From positions 135,248 to 199,247 of the forward strand of contig NZ_MNAH01000005.1 in NCBI RefSeq assembly GCF_001976065.1: a DNA stretch of 64,000 nt, in the 5' to 3' direction. Positions within the stretch are counted from its first letter, which is position 1; each line of letters begins with the position of its first letter. Below, one piece after another: positions 10,325 through 18,952 of the stretch. The translations under genes were made by a program, and so were the position numbers. Below the pieces are notes generated by a model that was given only the letters and a program-made list of their open reading frames with translations, was not told the origin of the DNA and searched no databases. The stretch is from Pseudomonas putida (GTDB lineage Bacteria > Pseudomonadota > Gammaproteobacteria > Pseudomonadales > Pseudomonadaceae).

Positions 10325-11597
10325 ACAGAGCCTTTCGCAACGGATCATCATTGCCTTTGCGCTGATGAGCGCGCTGGTGGCGGGCGCTTTCGCCATGGGC
10401 ATCGTCGCCACCGTGCACCTGGTGGAAGAAAAGCTGATCTCGGCGGGCCTGGGCGGTGATTTGCAGCGCCTGTTGCTGATGGATAACGTCTCGGACTGGA
10501 GCCATCGCCCGGAACCGGACCAGCTGTTCTATTTCAGCGGCGGGCCGGGCGATTTCGACCTGCCCAAGGATCTGCGGCACCTGGATCCGGGTTTTCATGA
10601 GGTTTTTCGCGAGCAGTTGTCGTATCACGCGATGGTCGAAGTAGTCGACGGCCGGCGGTATGTGCTGTTGCAGGACCAGAGTGATTTCGAAGAACGCGAG
10701 CGAGTGCTGTTTGCCGTGGTGCTGGTGGGGTTCGTGCTGAGTCTGGCGCTGGCGGTCTTCCTCGGCTGGGTGCTGGCACGCAAGGTAATGGCGCCGGTGG
10801 TCAGGCTGGCCCGGCAGGTTCGTCATCGTGATCAGTTGCTGGGCCTGGCGCCGCCGCTGGCGCCCGACTACGCGGCCGATGAAGTGGGTGAGCTGGCCGT
10901 GGCCTTCGACGCTACCCTCGGCCGTTTGCGCCAGGCACTGACCCGTGAACGCATGTTCACCAGTGACGTCAGTCATGAACTGCGCACGCCCTTGATGGTG
11001 CTGGCCAGTTCCTGCGAGCTGCTGCTGGAAAACCCCGGCATCGATCAGCGCGGCCGTGCTCAGGTCGAGCGAATTGCCCGCGCGAGCGAAGAAATGCGCG
11101 AGTTGGTACAAACCTTCCTGATGCTGGCCCGCGCCCAGCGCGAAGATGCCAGCATGTCTGCGCAGCAGACCTTGGGCGAAGTGGCCGATGGGTTGATCAG
11201 CCTGTGGCGCCAGCCGATCGAGGCCAAAGGTCTCAAGCTGGTCGTCGACTGGGGAAACCCAAGCGATACACGTTACAACGCGACACTTCTGCATGCCGTC
11301 ATGGGCAACTTGCTGCGTAATGCGCTGCATTACACCGACCGGGGGTTTATCCGACTCACACTGCTGCCCATGGGGTTCATGGTCGAGGACAGTGGCGTGG
11401 GCATTCCGGAGGAAAAACGCGAAGCGATGTTCGAACCTTTCGTGAGAGGTAACGAGAAGCGCGGAGAAGGCCTCGGGCTTGGACTATCGTTAGTACAACG
11501 GATTTGTGAAAACCAGGGCTGGAGCGTCACCCTGACGACCATGGAACCCAATGGCTGTCGTTTTCAGGTGCAGTTCCATCCAGCCAATGTGAGTTGA
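10314..11597 (+). CDS. colS: Sensor histidine kinase ColS
   Basis: The 427-residue membrane kinase has TM1 at about residues 10-35, a periplasmic domain of about 95 residues, TM2 at about 131-152, a HAMP-like linker, a HisKA domain with the phospho-acceptor His in SDVSHELRTP near residue 222, and an HATPase domain with N box near 330 and GEGLGLGLSL. The periplasmic part ends in an E126-E-R-E129 motif and also holds His35, Glu38, His95, Glu96 and His105. In P. putida ColS an ExxE motif at this place senses excess ferric iron and zinc. The start overlaps colR by 11 bases. Confidence 0.93.
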   Translation: MEFKQSLSQRIIIAFALMSALVAGAFAMGIVATVHLVEEKLISAGLGGDLQRLLLMDNVSDWSHRPEPDQLFYFSGGPGDFDLPKDLRHLDPGFHEVFREQLSYHAMVEVVDGRRYVLLQDQSDFEERERVLFAVVLVGFVLSLALAVFLGWVLARKVMAPVVRLARQVRHRDQLLGLAPPLAPDYAADEVGELAVAFDATLGRLRQALTRERMFTSDVSHELRTPLMVLASSCELLLENPGIDQRGRAQVERIARASEEMRELVQTFLMLARAQREDASMSAQQTLGEVADGLISLWRQPIEAKGLKLVVDWGNPSDTRYNATLLHAVMGNLLRNALHYTDRGFIRLTLLPMGFMVEDSGVGIPEEKREAMFEPFVRGNEKRGEGLGLGLSLVQRICENQGWSVTLTTMEPNGCRFQVQFHPANVS

Positions 11598-11644
11598 TCG
11601 GTTTCGTCGTCTTGTAAGATTTCGAAACGATTCTGGGTTTGCTG

Positions 11645-11659
11645 TCACGAATTTTTCAC
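11645..11659 (+). promoter_or_regulatory. Candidate ColR binding site
   Basis: TCACGAATTTTTCAC lies 71 bases before the methyltransferase start, in the only non-coding gap between colS and the downstream operon. It fits the ColR consensus as recalled from P. putida work, ending in TTTTCAC, at all but one defined position. This fits the known ColR control of the adjacent envelope operon. Confidence 0.5.
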
Positions 11660-11729
11660 AATTGCATGACTTGAAACCGACACATTGCTACCTAAGGTGG
11701 TCGGATCAGAAGCTCAGGAGACATTAAAG

Positions 11730-12401
11730 ATGGTGGATGGACCGATCAAACTGGATTTTTCCAACAAGTACGACGATCAACACGCCCAACGTTACCTGCA
11801 AAAGCATAAGGATGGCGTGGGTCGCCGCCTGTCCCACTGGCGTGACGTACAAATGGCGCGCAAGGCGCTGACGTTGGTCGGCGAGCCGGGCCTGGTCCTC
11901 GATCTGCCGTGCGGTGCGGGGCGTTTCTGGCCAATGCTGGCGGAAAAACCTAACCGCGTGATCATCGGTGCCGACAACTCCGAGTCCATGATCAAGATCG
12001 CTACACAGTCGCAACCGGCTGAAGTGGTGAAACGGGTACAACCCTTGCAGACGTCTGCGTTCGACATCGCCCTGCCGGATAACGCTGTCGACAGTATTTT
12101 CTGCATGCGTTTGCTCCACCACATCGGTGAAGCCCAGCATAGACTGGCGATCCTGCGCGAATTCGAGCGCGTCAGCCGTGACAGCGTCATCCTCTCGCTA
12201 TGGGTCGATGGCAACTTCAAGGCCTGGAAACGCAAGCGCGCGGAAAAAACCCGTGGGCAGGAAGGTTACCAAAACCGATTTGTGTTACCGGCGGCTGTTG
12301 TAGAAAAAGAATTTGAGCAGGCAGGTTTCCGTATTCAGGAACGACTCGACTTTTTGCCGCTCTATGCCATGTGGCGAGTTTACGTATTACGCAAGAGGTA
12401 A
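11730..12401 (+). CDS. Class I SAM-dependent methyltransferase of the ColR-regulated operon
   Basis: The 223-residue protein carries a Rossmann-type SAM-binding motif I, LDLPCGAGRF, near residues 54-63, and a later MRLLHHIG segment typical of methyltransferase type 11. ATG 11730 has CAGGAG nine bases before it. It is followed after three bases by the InaA-type kinase gene, the methyltransferase/wapQ operon described downstream of colRS in P. fluorescens. The likely role is modification of lipopolysaccharide or another envelope molecule; the methyl acceptor is unknown. Confidence 0.85.
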   Translation: MVDGPIKLDFSNKYDDQHAQRYLQKHKDGVGRRLSHWRDVQMARKALTLVGEPGLVLDLPCGAGRFWPMLAEKPNRVIIGADNSESMIKIATQSQPAEVVKRVQPLQTSAFDIALPDNAVDSIFCMRLLHHIGEAQHRLAILREFERVSRDSVILSLWVDGNFKAWKRKRAEKTRGQEGYQNRFVLPAAVVEKEFEQAGFRIQERLDFLPLYAMWRVYVLRKR

Positions 12402-12404
12402 CAG

Positions 12405-13118
12405 ATGGCAGAGCAGTGTGCAGCAGCATCGGATGTCGCTTCCCAGGATCGATTCGATTATTTCTGGAGTCAGCGCGGAGAGTGGGTGGAAGAGCCCAAT
12501 GTCCGGCGTGGCGGTGAGAGTGGTGTGCAGCGCCTGATGGGCAGTGATGGACAACTGCTCTACGTAAAACGCCAGACCGGCCATATCCATCGGGGTCTAT
12601 TGCACCCCTTCGGACGGCCGACGGTGTTGCGCGAGCGTGATGCACTCACCGGCCTTCGCCTACTCAATGTGCGAGTTCCGGAAATCGTTTTCTGCGAAGC
12701 GCAACGCGATCCCGTGCATAAATGGCGCGCATTGCTGGTGACCAAGTCCCTGGACGGCTTCGAGGAAATCGAGAAGTGGTACGAGGGTGGTGGACGCGAG
12801 CGCCATGGCGAGGCTGTGCACGATCGTGTGCTCAAGGACCTGGCCGAGAACCTGGCGCGCATGCACAAGGGGCGCTGGCAACACAGCTGCATCTATATCA
12901 AGCATGTCTTTGTTCGCGTCACCGGTGAGGGCGAGGCTGCCAAAGTGGAAGTTGCCTTGATCGATCTGGAGAAGTGCCGACAGCGATTGACCGCTCGGCA
13001 GGCGGCTGCCCATGACATGAAGCAGCTGCGCCGCCACTCGTCATTCAGCTCGACGGACTGGAAGAAACTCGTCTATTTTTATGAGACGGCGTTTGGCAGC
13101 GCTATCAAAGGTTTATAG
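12405..13118 (+). CDS. inaA: InaA/WaaP-type lipopolysaccharide kinase
   Basis: The 237-residue protein belongs to the Kdo/WaaP kinase superfamily (InaA branch). It shows a protein-kinase-like N-lobe with YVKRQTGH near residue 53 and a C-lobe motif VALIDLEKCR near residue 183, resembling the metal-binding Asp segment. WaaP-type enzymes phosphorylate heptose in the LPS inner core, which pseudomonads need for a stable outer membrane. GAGG precedes the ATG. It is co-transcribed with the methyltransferase and probably controlled by ColR. The exact sugar target is not readable from sequence. Confidence 0.83.
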   Translation: MAEQCAAASDVASQDRFDYFWSQRGEWVEEPNVRRGGESGVQRLMGSDGQLLYVKRQTGHIHRGLLHPFGRPTVLRERDALTGLRLLNVRVPEIVFCEAQRDPVHKWRALLVTKSLDGFEEIEKWYEGGGRERHGEAVHDRVLKDLAENLARMHKGRWQHSCIYIKHVFVRVTGEGEAAKVEVALIDLEKCRQRLTARQAAAHDMKQLRRHSSFSSTDWKKLVYFYETAFGSAIKGL

Positions 13119-13120
13119 CA

Positions 13121-13348
13121 ATGAAACTTGAAGTTGCGCGAGGTTTGTTTCTCGTAGGAGCCTTGGCAGTTGCTTCACTCGCGGTGGCGGCATGGGAGCA
13201 GCCCCGCACGCAAGTCCTCAGTTCAGTGCAGGGTGACGCGCACTGTCCGTTGCCACGGGTTGCCAAGGCATCCGTGGCCACTCAACCCGATCATGATTTG
13301 TTGCTGTTCATGTTCGGGCTTTCTCAAGGACTGAGGCCGCAAAGTTGA
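13121..13348 (+). CDS. Small exported or membrane-anchored protein at the end of the ColR operon
   Basis: This 75-codon gene starts two bases after the kinase stop and ends 18 bases before a strong terminator, so it belongs to the same transcript. The N-terminus (MKLEVARGLFLVGALAVASLA) is a clear signal peptide or membrane anchor ending near AVAA (residue 24). The remaining 50 residues hold one Cys (in HCPLP) and no domain I recognise. The GC-rich third positions and tight spacing argue that it is a real gene. Its role is unknown; an accessory to LPS modification is an inference from position. Confidence 0.65.
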   Translation: MKLEVARGLFLVGALAVASLAVAAWEQPRTQVLSSVQGDAHCPLPRVAKASVATQPDHDLLLFMFGLSQGLRPQS

Positions 13349-13366
13349 ACAGATCAAAGCCAAAAT

Positions 13367-13394
13367 AAAAGGCCTCGCTCATGCGAGGCCTTTT
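13367..13394 (+). terminator. Terminator of the ColR-regulated operon
   Basis: A perfect 12-bp stem (13367-13378 with 13383-13394) has a TCAT loop and continues into a T run through 13396. It fits the end of the methyltransferase-kinase-small protein operon. Confidence 0.9.
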
Positions 13395-13405
13395 TTGTTG
13401 GCGTT

Positions 13406-13436
13406 GATCGTTCCGACGCTCTGCGTGGGAACGATC
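13406..13436. repeat. Palindromic element abutting the mexW stop codon
   Basis: GATCGTTCC (13406-13414) and GGAACGATC (13428-13436) form a perfect 9-bp stem, with ACGC/GCGT pairing inside the loop. The second arm ends at the base before the mexW stop codon. The GATCGTTCC-ACGCTCTGCGT-GGAACGATC pattern is, from memory, a common dispersed palindrome in Pseudomonas. It may protect or end the mexVW transcript. Confidence 0.7.
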
Positions 13437-16400
13437 TTAGCGTGAGGGTTTATCGGATCTGGCCAGCAGCGTGTACACGCAGGGCAACACGAACAGCGTG
13501 AACAGCGTACCGATCGACATCCCGGTGGCGATGACCGTACCGATGTCAAACCGGCTCACCGCGCCCGCCCCCGTGGCGACGATCAAGGGCACCATGCCGA
13601 ACACCATCGCCGCCGTGGTCATCAATACCGGGCGCAGACGAATGGCCGCAGCTTCCTCCACCGCCTCCCGGGGCGTCAGGCCTTTGTCCTTGCGCAACTG
13701 GTTGGCGAACTGGACGATCAGGATCCCGTGCTTGCTGATCAGGCCGATCAACGTCACCAACCCCACCTGGGTATAGATGTTCATGCTTGACCAGCCGAGG
13801 AACAACGGCAGCAAAGCGCCGCAAATCGACAGCGGTACGGTCACCAGGATCACCAGCGGGTCGCGAAAGCTTTCGAACTGTGCTGCCAGCACCAGGAAAA
13901 TGATCGCCAATGCCAGGGCGAAGGTGACCCACAGCGCACTGCCTTCCTGGACGTATTGCCGGGATGCGCCGGCATAGTCGAAGGCAAAGCCTGCCGGAGC
14001 TTCTTCCCGGGCGATCTGACGCACGGCGTCGATGGCTTCCCCCATGCTCACCAGCGGCACCCCGGACAGGATCGCCGAGTTGAGTTGCTGGAACTGGTTC
14101 AGTTGTCGCGGCCGCGCCCGGTCGGTCACGCTGATCAGGGTCGACAGGGCGAGCAGTTCACCCTGGGTGTTTTTCACGTAGTAATTGTTCAGCCAGTCGG
14201 GGTTGTCGCGGAAGGGACGTTCGACCTGGGCAATGACCTTGTAGCTGCGCCCATCAACGGTGAAACGGTTGATTTCCGCCTCGCCCAGCAATGTCGCCAG
14301 CGTCCCGCCCAGGTCCTGCATCGACACACCCATCTGGGCGGCCTTGGCACGATCGATATCCACCACCACTTCCGGCTTGTCGAAGGCCAGGTCGACGTCG
14401 ACGAAGGCGAATTTGCCGGACTCCATCGCGCGTTTTTTCACCCGGTCGATCACCTGCAGCAGCAACTCGTAATCGTTGGCGGTGTTGATGACGAACTGGA
14501 ACGGCAACCCCTCGCCGGTGCCGGGCAGGGAAGGCAGGTTGAAGCCGAACACCTGCAACCCGGAAATGCTCGCCAGCTTGGCCTGGACTTCGGGCAGGAT
14601 TTCCATTTGCGTGCGGCTGCGGTCGTTCCAGGGCTTGAGCAGGAAACCGCCGATGCCCGATTGCACGCCATTGAAACCGTTGATCTGGAACGACGAGTAG
14701 TACTCGGGAAACGCCTTGAAGATCGTGATGAACTCGTCGGTGTAGGTATTCAGGTAGTCGAGGTTGGTCGGTTGGGGGGCGTTGGCCAGCATGAAAATGA
14801 TGCCCTGGTCCTCATCCGGTGCCAGTTCCGACTTGGTGAACTTGAGCAGCACCGGAATCAGGCACAACACGATCACCGCGAACACCAGCACCACCGGCCG
14901 GGTGTTGAGGGTGCCGTGCAGCATGCTCTGGTAACGGCGCTTGAGGCTTTCGAAAATCGTGTCCAGGCGATGGGCCAGGCCCGTGGGGTTTTCGTCATGG
15001 CGCAGCAGCAGGGCGCACATCATCGGCGACAGGGTCAGGGCGACGATGCCGGAAATCACCACCGCACCGGCCAGGGTCAGGGCGAACTCCTTGAACAACG
15101 CCCCCGTAAGGCCGGTCAGGAAGCCGATCGGCGCATACACCGCCGCCAGGGTGATGGTCATCGAGACCACCGGCATGGCGATTTCCCGGGCGCCCTCGAT
15201 GGCGGCGTCCAGCGGTGTCTTGCCTTCCTCGATGTGACGGTGGATGTTTTCCACCACCACGATGGCGTCGTCCACCACCAGGCCGATGGCCAGCACCATG
15301 GCCAACAGGGTCAGCAGGTTCAGGGAATAACCCATCATCTGCATGAAGAACATCACGCCGATCATCGACAGCGGAATGGTGACCACCGGGATCACCACCG
15401 AGCGCAACGCACCGAGGAACAGGAACACCACGACGATCACGATCAACACCGCTTCGAACAGGGTCTTGATCACTTCGTTGATCGACGCCTGGATGAACAG
15501 CGTGGCGTCGTAGGCAATCTCGCCCTTGAGGTTGGGCGGCAGCTGGTCCTGCAGCTCCGGCATGAGCTTGCGCACTTCCTTGATCACGTCCAGCGGGTTG
15601 GCCGCGGGCGTGGCCTTGATGCCGATGTACACCGAGGGCGTACCGCCGAACGAGCTGATGCTGTCGTAGTTCTCCGCCCCCATCTCGACCCGCGCGACAT
15701 CGCGCAGCAACACGCGACTGTCACCGTCGACCTTGAGCGGGATCGCGGCGAAGGCTTCGGCGGATTTGAGTTCGGTGTTGGCGTTGATGCTGGTGACCAC
15801 ATACTCGCCTTTCAATTCGCCGGCGGCGGAAAGGAAGTTGTACTGGCGTACCGCGTTGGTCACGTCGCTGGCACTGAGGCCGAAACCGGCCAGCTTCGCC
15901 GGATCCAGCCACAGGCGCATGGCGAATACCTGGTTGCCGAGAATCTCGGCTTCGGCCATGCCCGGCAGCGTCGCCAGTTTCGGCTGGATGACTCGCGACA
16001 GGTAGTCGGTAATCTGCGGGTTGCTCAGTTCCTTGCTGAAGAAACTGATGTACATCAGCGCAGACGCGTCGGCAGCTTCCTTGCTCAGCACCGGGTCTTC
16101 GGCGTCCTGGGGCAGCTGGTTCTTGACCTCATTGGCCTTGGCCAGCAGCTCGGTGAACAGGCGGTCGCTGTTGGAGCCGATACGGGCGTAGATCGAGATC
16201 ACCGAGAAGTTCTGGCGACTGACCGAGGTCATGTAGTCGATACCCTCGGCGCTGGCCAGACTCTGTTGCAGCGGTTGGGTGATGTAGCCCTGGATGGTTT
16301 CGGCGTTGGCCCCGGGGTACGCGGTGGTGACCGTGATCAGCGCATTTTCCATTTGCGGGTATTGGCGCAGCGGCAATTTGCTCCATGCCTGAAAGCCCAG

Positions 16401-16469
16401 CAGCACAATCAACAGGCTGACCACGGTGGCGAGCACCGGGCGACGGATGAACGGGTCGGTAAAAGCCAT
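13437..16469 (-). CDS. mexW: RND multidrug efflux transporter MexW
   Basis: The 1010-residue inner-membrane proton-drug antiporter of the HAE-1 RND family has two repeats of six membrane helices and large periplasmic loops. TM4 carries the proton-relay Asp pair in GLVVDDAIVVVENIHRH. The start MAFTDPFIRRPVLA at 16469 has AAGGA seven bases before it. It lies 14 bases after mexV, and the position between the colRS operon and the icmP cluster matches mexVW of P. aeruginosa. Like that operon it lacks an outer-membrane channel gene and probably borrows one such as OprM. Confidence 0.9.
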   Translation of the reverse strand: MAFTDPFIRRPVLATVVSLLIVLLGFQAWSKLPLRQYPQMENALITVTTAYPGANAETIQGYITQPLQQSLASAEGIDYMTSVSRQNFSVISIYARIGSNSDRLFTELLAKANEVKNQLPQDAEDPVLSKEAADASALMYISFFSKELSNPQITDYLSRVIQPKLATLPGMAEAEILGNQVFAMRLWLDPAKLAGFGLSASDVTNAVRQYNFLSAAGELKGEYVVTSINANTELKSAEAFAAIPLKVDGDSRVLLRDVARVEMGAENYDSISSFGGTPSVYIGIKATPAANPLDVIKEVRKLMPELQDQLPPNLKGEIAYDATLFIQASINEVIKTLFEAVLIVIVVVFLFLGALRSVVIPVVTIPLSMIGVMFFMQMMGYSLNLLTLLAMVLAIGLVVDDAIVVVENIHRHIEEGKTPLDAAIEGAREIAMPVVSMTITLAAVYAPIGFLTGLTGALFKEFALTLAGAVVISGIVALTLSPMMCALLLRHDENPTGLAHRLDTIFESLKRRYQSMLHGTLNTRPVVLVFAVIVLCLIPVLLKFTKSELAPDEDQGIIFMLANAPQPTNLDYLNTYTDEFITIFKAFPEYYSSFQINGFNGVQSGIGGFLLKPWNDRSRTQMEILPEVQAKLASISGLQVFGFNLPSLPGTGEGLPFQFVINTANDYELLLQVIDRVKKRAMESGKFAFVDVDLAFDKPEVVVDIDRAKAAQMGVSMQDLGGTLATLLGEAEINRFTVDGRSYKVIAQVERPFRDNPDWLNNYYVKNTQGELLALSTLISVTDRARPRQLNQFQQLNSAILSGVPLVSMGEAIDAVRQIAREEAPAGFAFDYAGASRQYVQEGSALWVTFALALAIIFLVLAAQFESFRDPLVILVTVPLSICGALLPLFLGWSSMNIYTQVGLVTLIGLISKHGILIVQFANQLRKDKGLTPREAVEEAAAIRLRPVLMTTAAMVFGMVPLIVATGAGAVSRFDIGTVIATGMSIGTLFTLFVLPCVYTLLARSDKPSR

Positions 16470-16483
16470 TGGGGGTTCCTTGA

Positions 16484-17632
16484 TCAATCAGCGCGAGGCT
16501 GACTGTTCTTCTCGGCCAGGGTCTTGTCGTCGCTGATGGCGATGTGCGCACCGCTGTCCAGTTTGATCTGGCCGGCCGTGACCACTTTCTCGCCGCTTTT
16601 TACACCTTTGCTGATCACCACCAGGCCGTCGCGGCGTTCACCGGTTTCAATGAACCGCCGTTCAGCGATCAGGACCGGCTGGCCCTTGTCGTCTTTTTCG
16701 AGGCTGCCGTCTTCGGCTTTTTTCTCTGCGACTACGTAAAGGGAATTGCCGTAGAGCGTGTAGGTGATCGCGCTTTCCGGCACGACGATGCTCGGTTGCG
16801 GGTCGGGCAACATCACTTGCAGGCTGGCGAACATGCCAGGCAGCAGCTGGCCATCGGGGTTGGCCAGGGTCGCGCGGACCTGCATGTTGCGCGTGCTGTT
16901 CTCCAGCTTCGGGTTGATTGCACTGATGGTGCCGGGGAAGGTCCGGGACGGGTAGGCCGCGACGACGATTTCAACCGGCTGGCCGATGGCGACCTTCGGT
17001 ACCGACTGCTCTGGCACGAAAAAATCGACGTAGAGACTGCTGAGGTCCTGCAGGGTGGCAATCATGGTGCCACTGGCCAGGTAGTCGCCAACGTCCACCT
17101 GACGAATGCCGATGGTTCCGCTGAAGGGGGCGACGATACTTTTTTTGCCGAGCGCTGCCTTCAGTTGATTGACCGTGGCCTTGCTCTTTTTCAGTACCGC
17201 CGACAGTCGATCGAACTCGCCTTTGGAAATGGCCTGGCTGCCCACCAGCTGGCTACCGCGACCGTAATCAAGTTGGGCCAGCCCGAGATCGGCCTGGGCA
17301 GTTTCGAGCAGGGCGCTTTCTACGGCGCTGTCCAGGCGTAACAGCGGTTGACCGGCTTTGACTTTCTGCCCGGACTCGAACTGCAGATCGACGACCGTGC
17401 CGTCGGTCTCCAGGCTCAGGTCCACGCCTTGCAGCGCCTTGAGTGTGCCGACCGTGGGCAGGCGGGCTTGCCACGGACGTTCGGTTGCCGTGGCAACGGC
17501 GACGCTGATCGGCGGTTTTGGCGCGGAGAAGCCTTGGATCATCGTGTAGATGGAGAAGGCTTTGTAACCGGCCAGGACCAGCACGATCAACAGAACAACA
17601 CCCAACATGATCAGCATGCGGCGACGCAGCAT
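16484..17632 (-). CDS. mexV: RND efflux periplasmic adaptor MexV
   Basis: This 382-residue membrane-fusion protein has an N-terminal membrane anchor (about residues 7-30) rather than a lipobox. A biotinyl-lipoyl-like segment with FESGQKVKAGQPLLRLDS lies near residues 85-102, followed by a short helical hairpin (about 105-145) and beta-barrel and membrane-proximal domains. It links MexW to an outer-membrane channel. It is first in the two-gene operon, with AAGGA eight bases before the ATG. Confidence 0.88.
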   Translation of the reverse strand: MLRRRMLIMLGVVLLIVLVLAGYKAFSIYTMIQGFSAPKPPISVAVATATERPWQARLPTVGTLKALQGVDLSLETDGTVVDLQFESGQKVKAGQPLLRLDSAVESALLETAQADLGLAQLDYGRGSQLVGSQAISKGEFDRLSAVLKKSKATVNQLKAALGKKSIVAPFSGTIGIRQVDVGDYLASGTMIATLQDLSSLYVDFFVPEQSVPKVAIGQPVEIVVAAYPSRTFPGTISAINPKLENSTRNMQVRATLANPDGQLLPGMFASLQVMLPDPQPSIVVPESAITYTLYGNSLYVVAEKKAEDGSLEKDDKGQPVLIAERRFIETGERRDGLVVISKGVKSGEKVVTAGQIKLDSGAHIAISDDKTLAEKNSQPRAD

Positions 17633-17730
17633 AATTCCAGTTCCTTGGAGAAAATCAGGTGAGACAGTTGGGAACCTTACCCCGACTCCGCGGGTGATTC
17701 CAATGGATGTTTTTGGGGCTTCCCCCTACC

Positions 17731-17828
17731 TGCAGGAGCCGGCTTGCCGGCGAAGGGGCCGCTGGATTTGCAGCGATCTTTCGGACCTCTTCGCTGCGAT
17801 GCGGCGACCCGACAAGCCAGCTCCTACA
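17731..17828. repeat. REP doublet between mexV and the DUF1513 gene
   Basis: Inverted REP units TGCAGGAGCCGGCTTG (17731-17746) and CAAGCCAGCTCCTACA (17813-17828) flank a spacer with CAGCGATCTTT and CTTCGCTGCGAT. This is the GGAGC(C/T)GGCTTG subtype. It ends 10 bases from the DUF1513 stop. Confidence 0.75.
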
Positions 17829-17837
17829 GGATCTCCA

Positions 17838-18938
17838 TCAAGCCATCAGGTACAAATGGTTGTCCCAGAGCCCCGCCGGCAGCTCCAGGGGTTTTGCAAC
17901 GAGGTTTGCCTGGCGGCAATCGTAGTACCGGCAGCGCCCCTGGCCCGAGGTCACGACAAAACCATCGGCCACCGCGCCTACGCCGGCGCAATCGGGCAGG
18001 GGCGCGTCCAGACGCACTTCGCCGCTGTCCAGGTCCCAGATGAAGAAGCGATTGCCTCGAGGCGCGGTCAATGCGACCAGGCGCAATTCACTGTGCACCG
18101 CAACGCTGGCGGTGTAATGCCCCATGGCCTGCAGTTGATGCTCAGGCACTGGGAACGCCACGAACGGCTGGCCGGGACGCTTGATCGCCAGCAGCTCCGA
18201 GTGCTCGTGAGCCGCCCCCATGAATTGTTGGCCGGCGACGATGGTGCCGTCGCTGGCAATGCCCAGGTGACGCACGCTGTTCATTTGCTGGCCGAGGGTT
18301 TCCTTGCTCAGCAGGGTGCCGTCGCGCTGCATCAGGACCAGGCTCGGCTCCATCGCATTGAGGTTCATCTCGACCCGGCTTTCGGCTTCGGTGCGGATGC
18401 CGCCGTTGGCCACCACCAGGGTTTCGCCATCGGGCATCCACGACACTTGATGCGGGCCGATGCCATGGGTGGAAATCTCGCCGCTGTGCACCAGCCGTTC
18501 GCCTTCGAACGTGTACACACCGAGCAGGCCGCGACCCGGATCGCTGGTGTCGTTTTCGGTGGCATACAGCCAGTTGCCGCTGTGGTGAATCACCGCATGG
18601 CCGTAGAAGTGCCGGTTCGCCTGCGACTTCAGGGTTTGCAGCAGCGTGCCGTCGCGCAAGTCGATCAGGTAGCTCTCGGTGCCGGGACGGCGGGCAACGA
18701 ACAGCGCGATCGGCAACGCAGGGTGGTTGATGATGTCATGGCAGCGCTGGTCGACCTGGGTGGCAAACACCCGGGTGCCGTCCAGCCGGTAACCGACGGC
18801 GTAATGCTTGCCGTCGGTATCGTCCCGCGCGGAGAGCAGCAGCGGGCTTTGATCCTTGTGCCTGGACAGCGTCCAGCCGCCCAGTGTCACCGCACCCAGC
18901 AGCAAACTCCCTAACTTCAGCGCCTGGCGTCGCAGCAT
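17838..18938 (-). CDS. DUF1513 family exported protein (Tat substrate)
   Basis: The 366-residue protein starts MLRRQALKLGSLLLGA, a twin-arginine signal (RRQALKL), so it should be exported folded. The rest resembles a seven-bladed beta-propeller with repeated blade-like strands, typical of DUF1513. The ATG at 18938 is preferred because GAGGG precedes it; an earlier in-frame ATG at 18953 overlaps the imelysin stop. It is the last gene of the DUF1111-imelysin-DUF1513 run, matching PA4371-PA4373 in P. aeruginosa. Its biochemical role is unknown; the company of imelysins suggests periplasmic iron handling. Confidence 0.82.
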   Translation of the reverse strand: MLRRQALKLGSLLLGAVTLGGWTLSRHKDQSPLLLSARDDTDGKHYAVGYRLDGTRVFATQVDQRCHDIINHPALPIALFVARRPGTESYLIDLRDGTLLQTLKSQANRHFYGHAVIHHSGNWLYATENDTSDPGRGLLGVYTFEGERLVHSGEISTHGIGPHQVSWMPDGETLVVANGGIRTEAESRVEMNLNAMEPSLVLMQRDGTLLSKETLGQQMNSVRHLGIASDGTIVAGQQFMGAAHEHSELLAIKRPGQPFVAFPVPEHQLQAMGHYTASVAVHSELRLVALTAPRGNRFFIWDLDSGEVRLDAPLPDCAGVGAVADGFVVTSGQGRCRYYDCRQANLVAKPLELPAGLWDNHLYLMA

Positions 18939-18952
18939 GGAACTAGCCCTCA

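Noticed and set aside
13956..16502. 848-codon open frame antisense to mexW
   Set aside because: His/Gln/Arg-rich low-complexity translation, typical of a reverse-strand shadow of a GC-rich gene.
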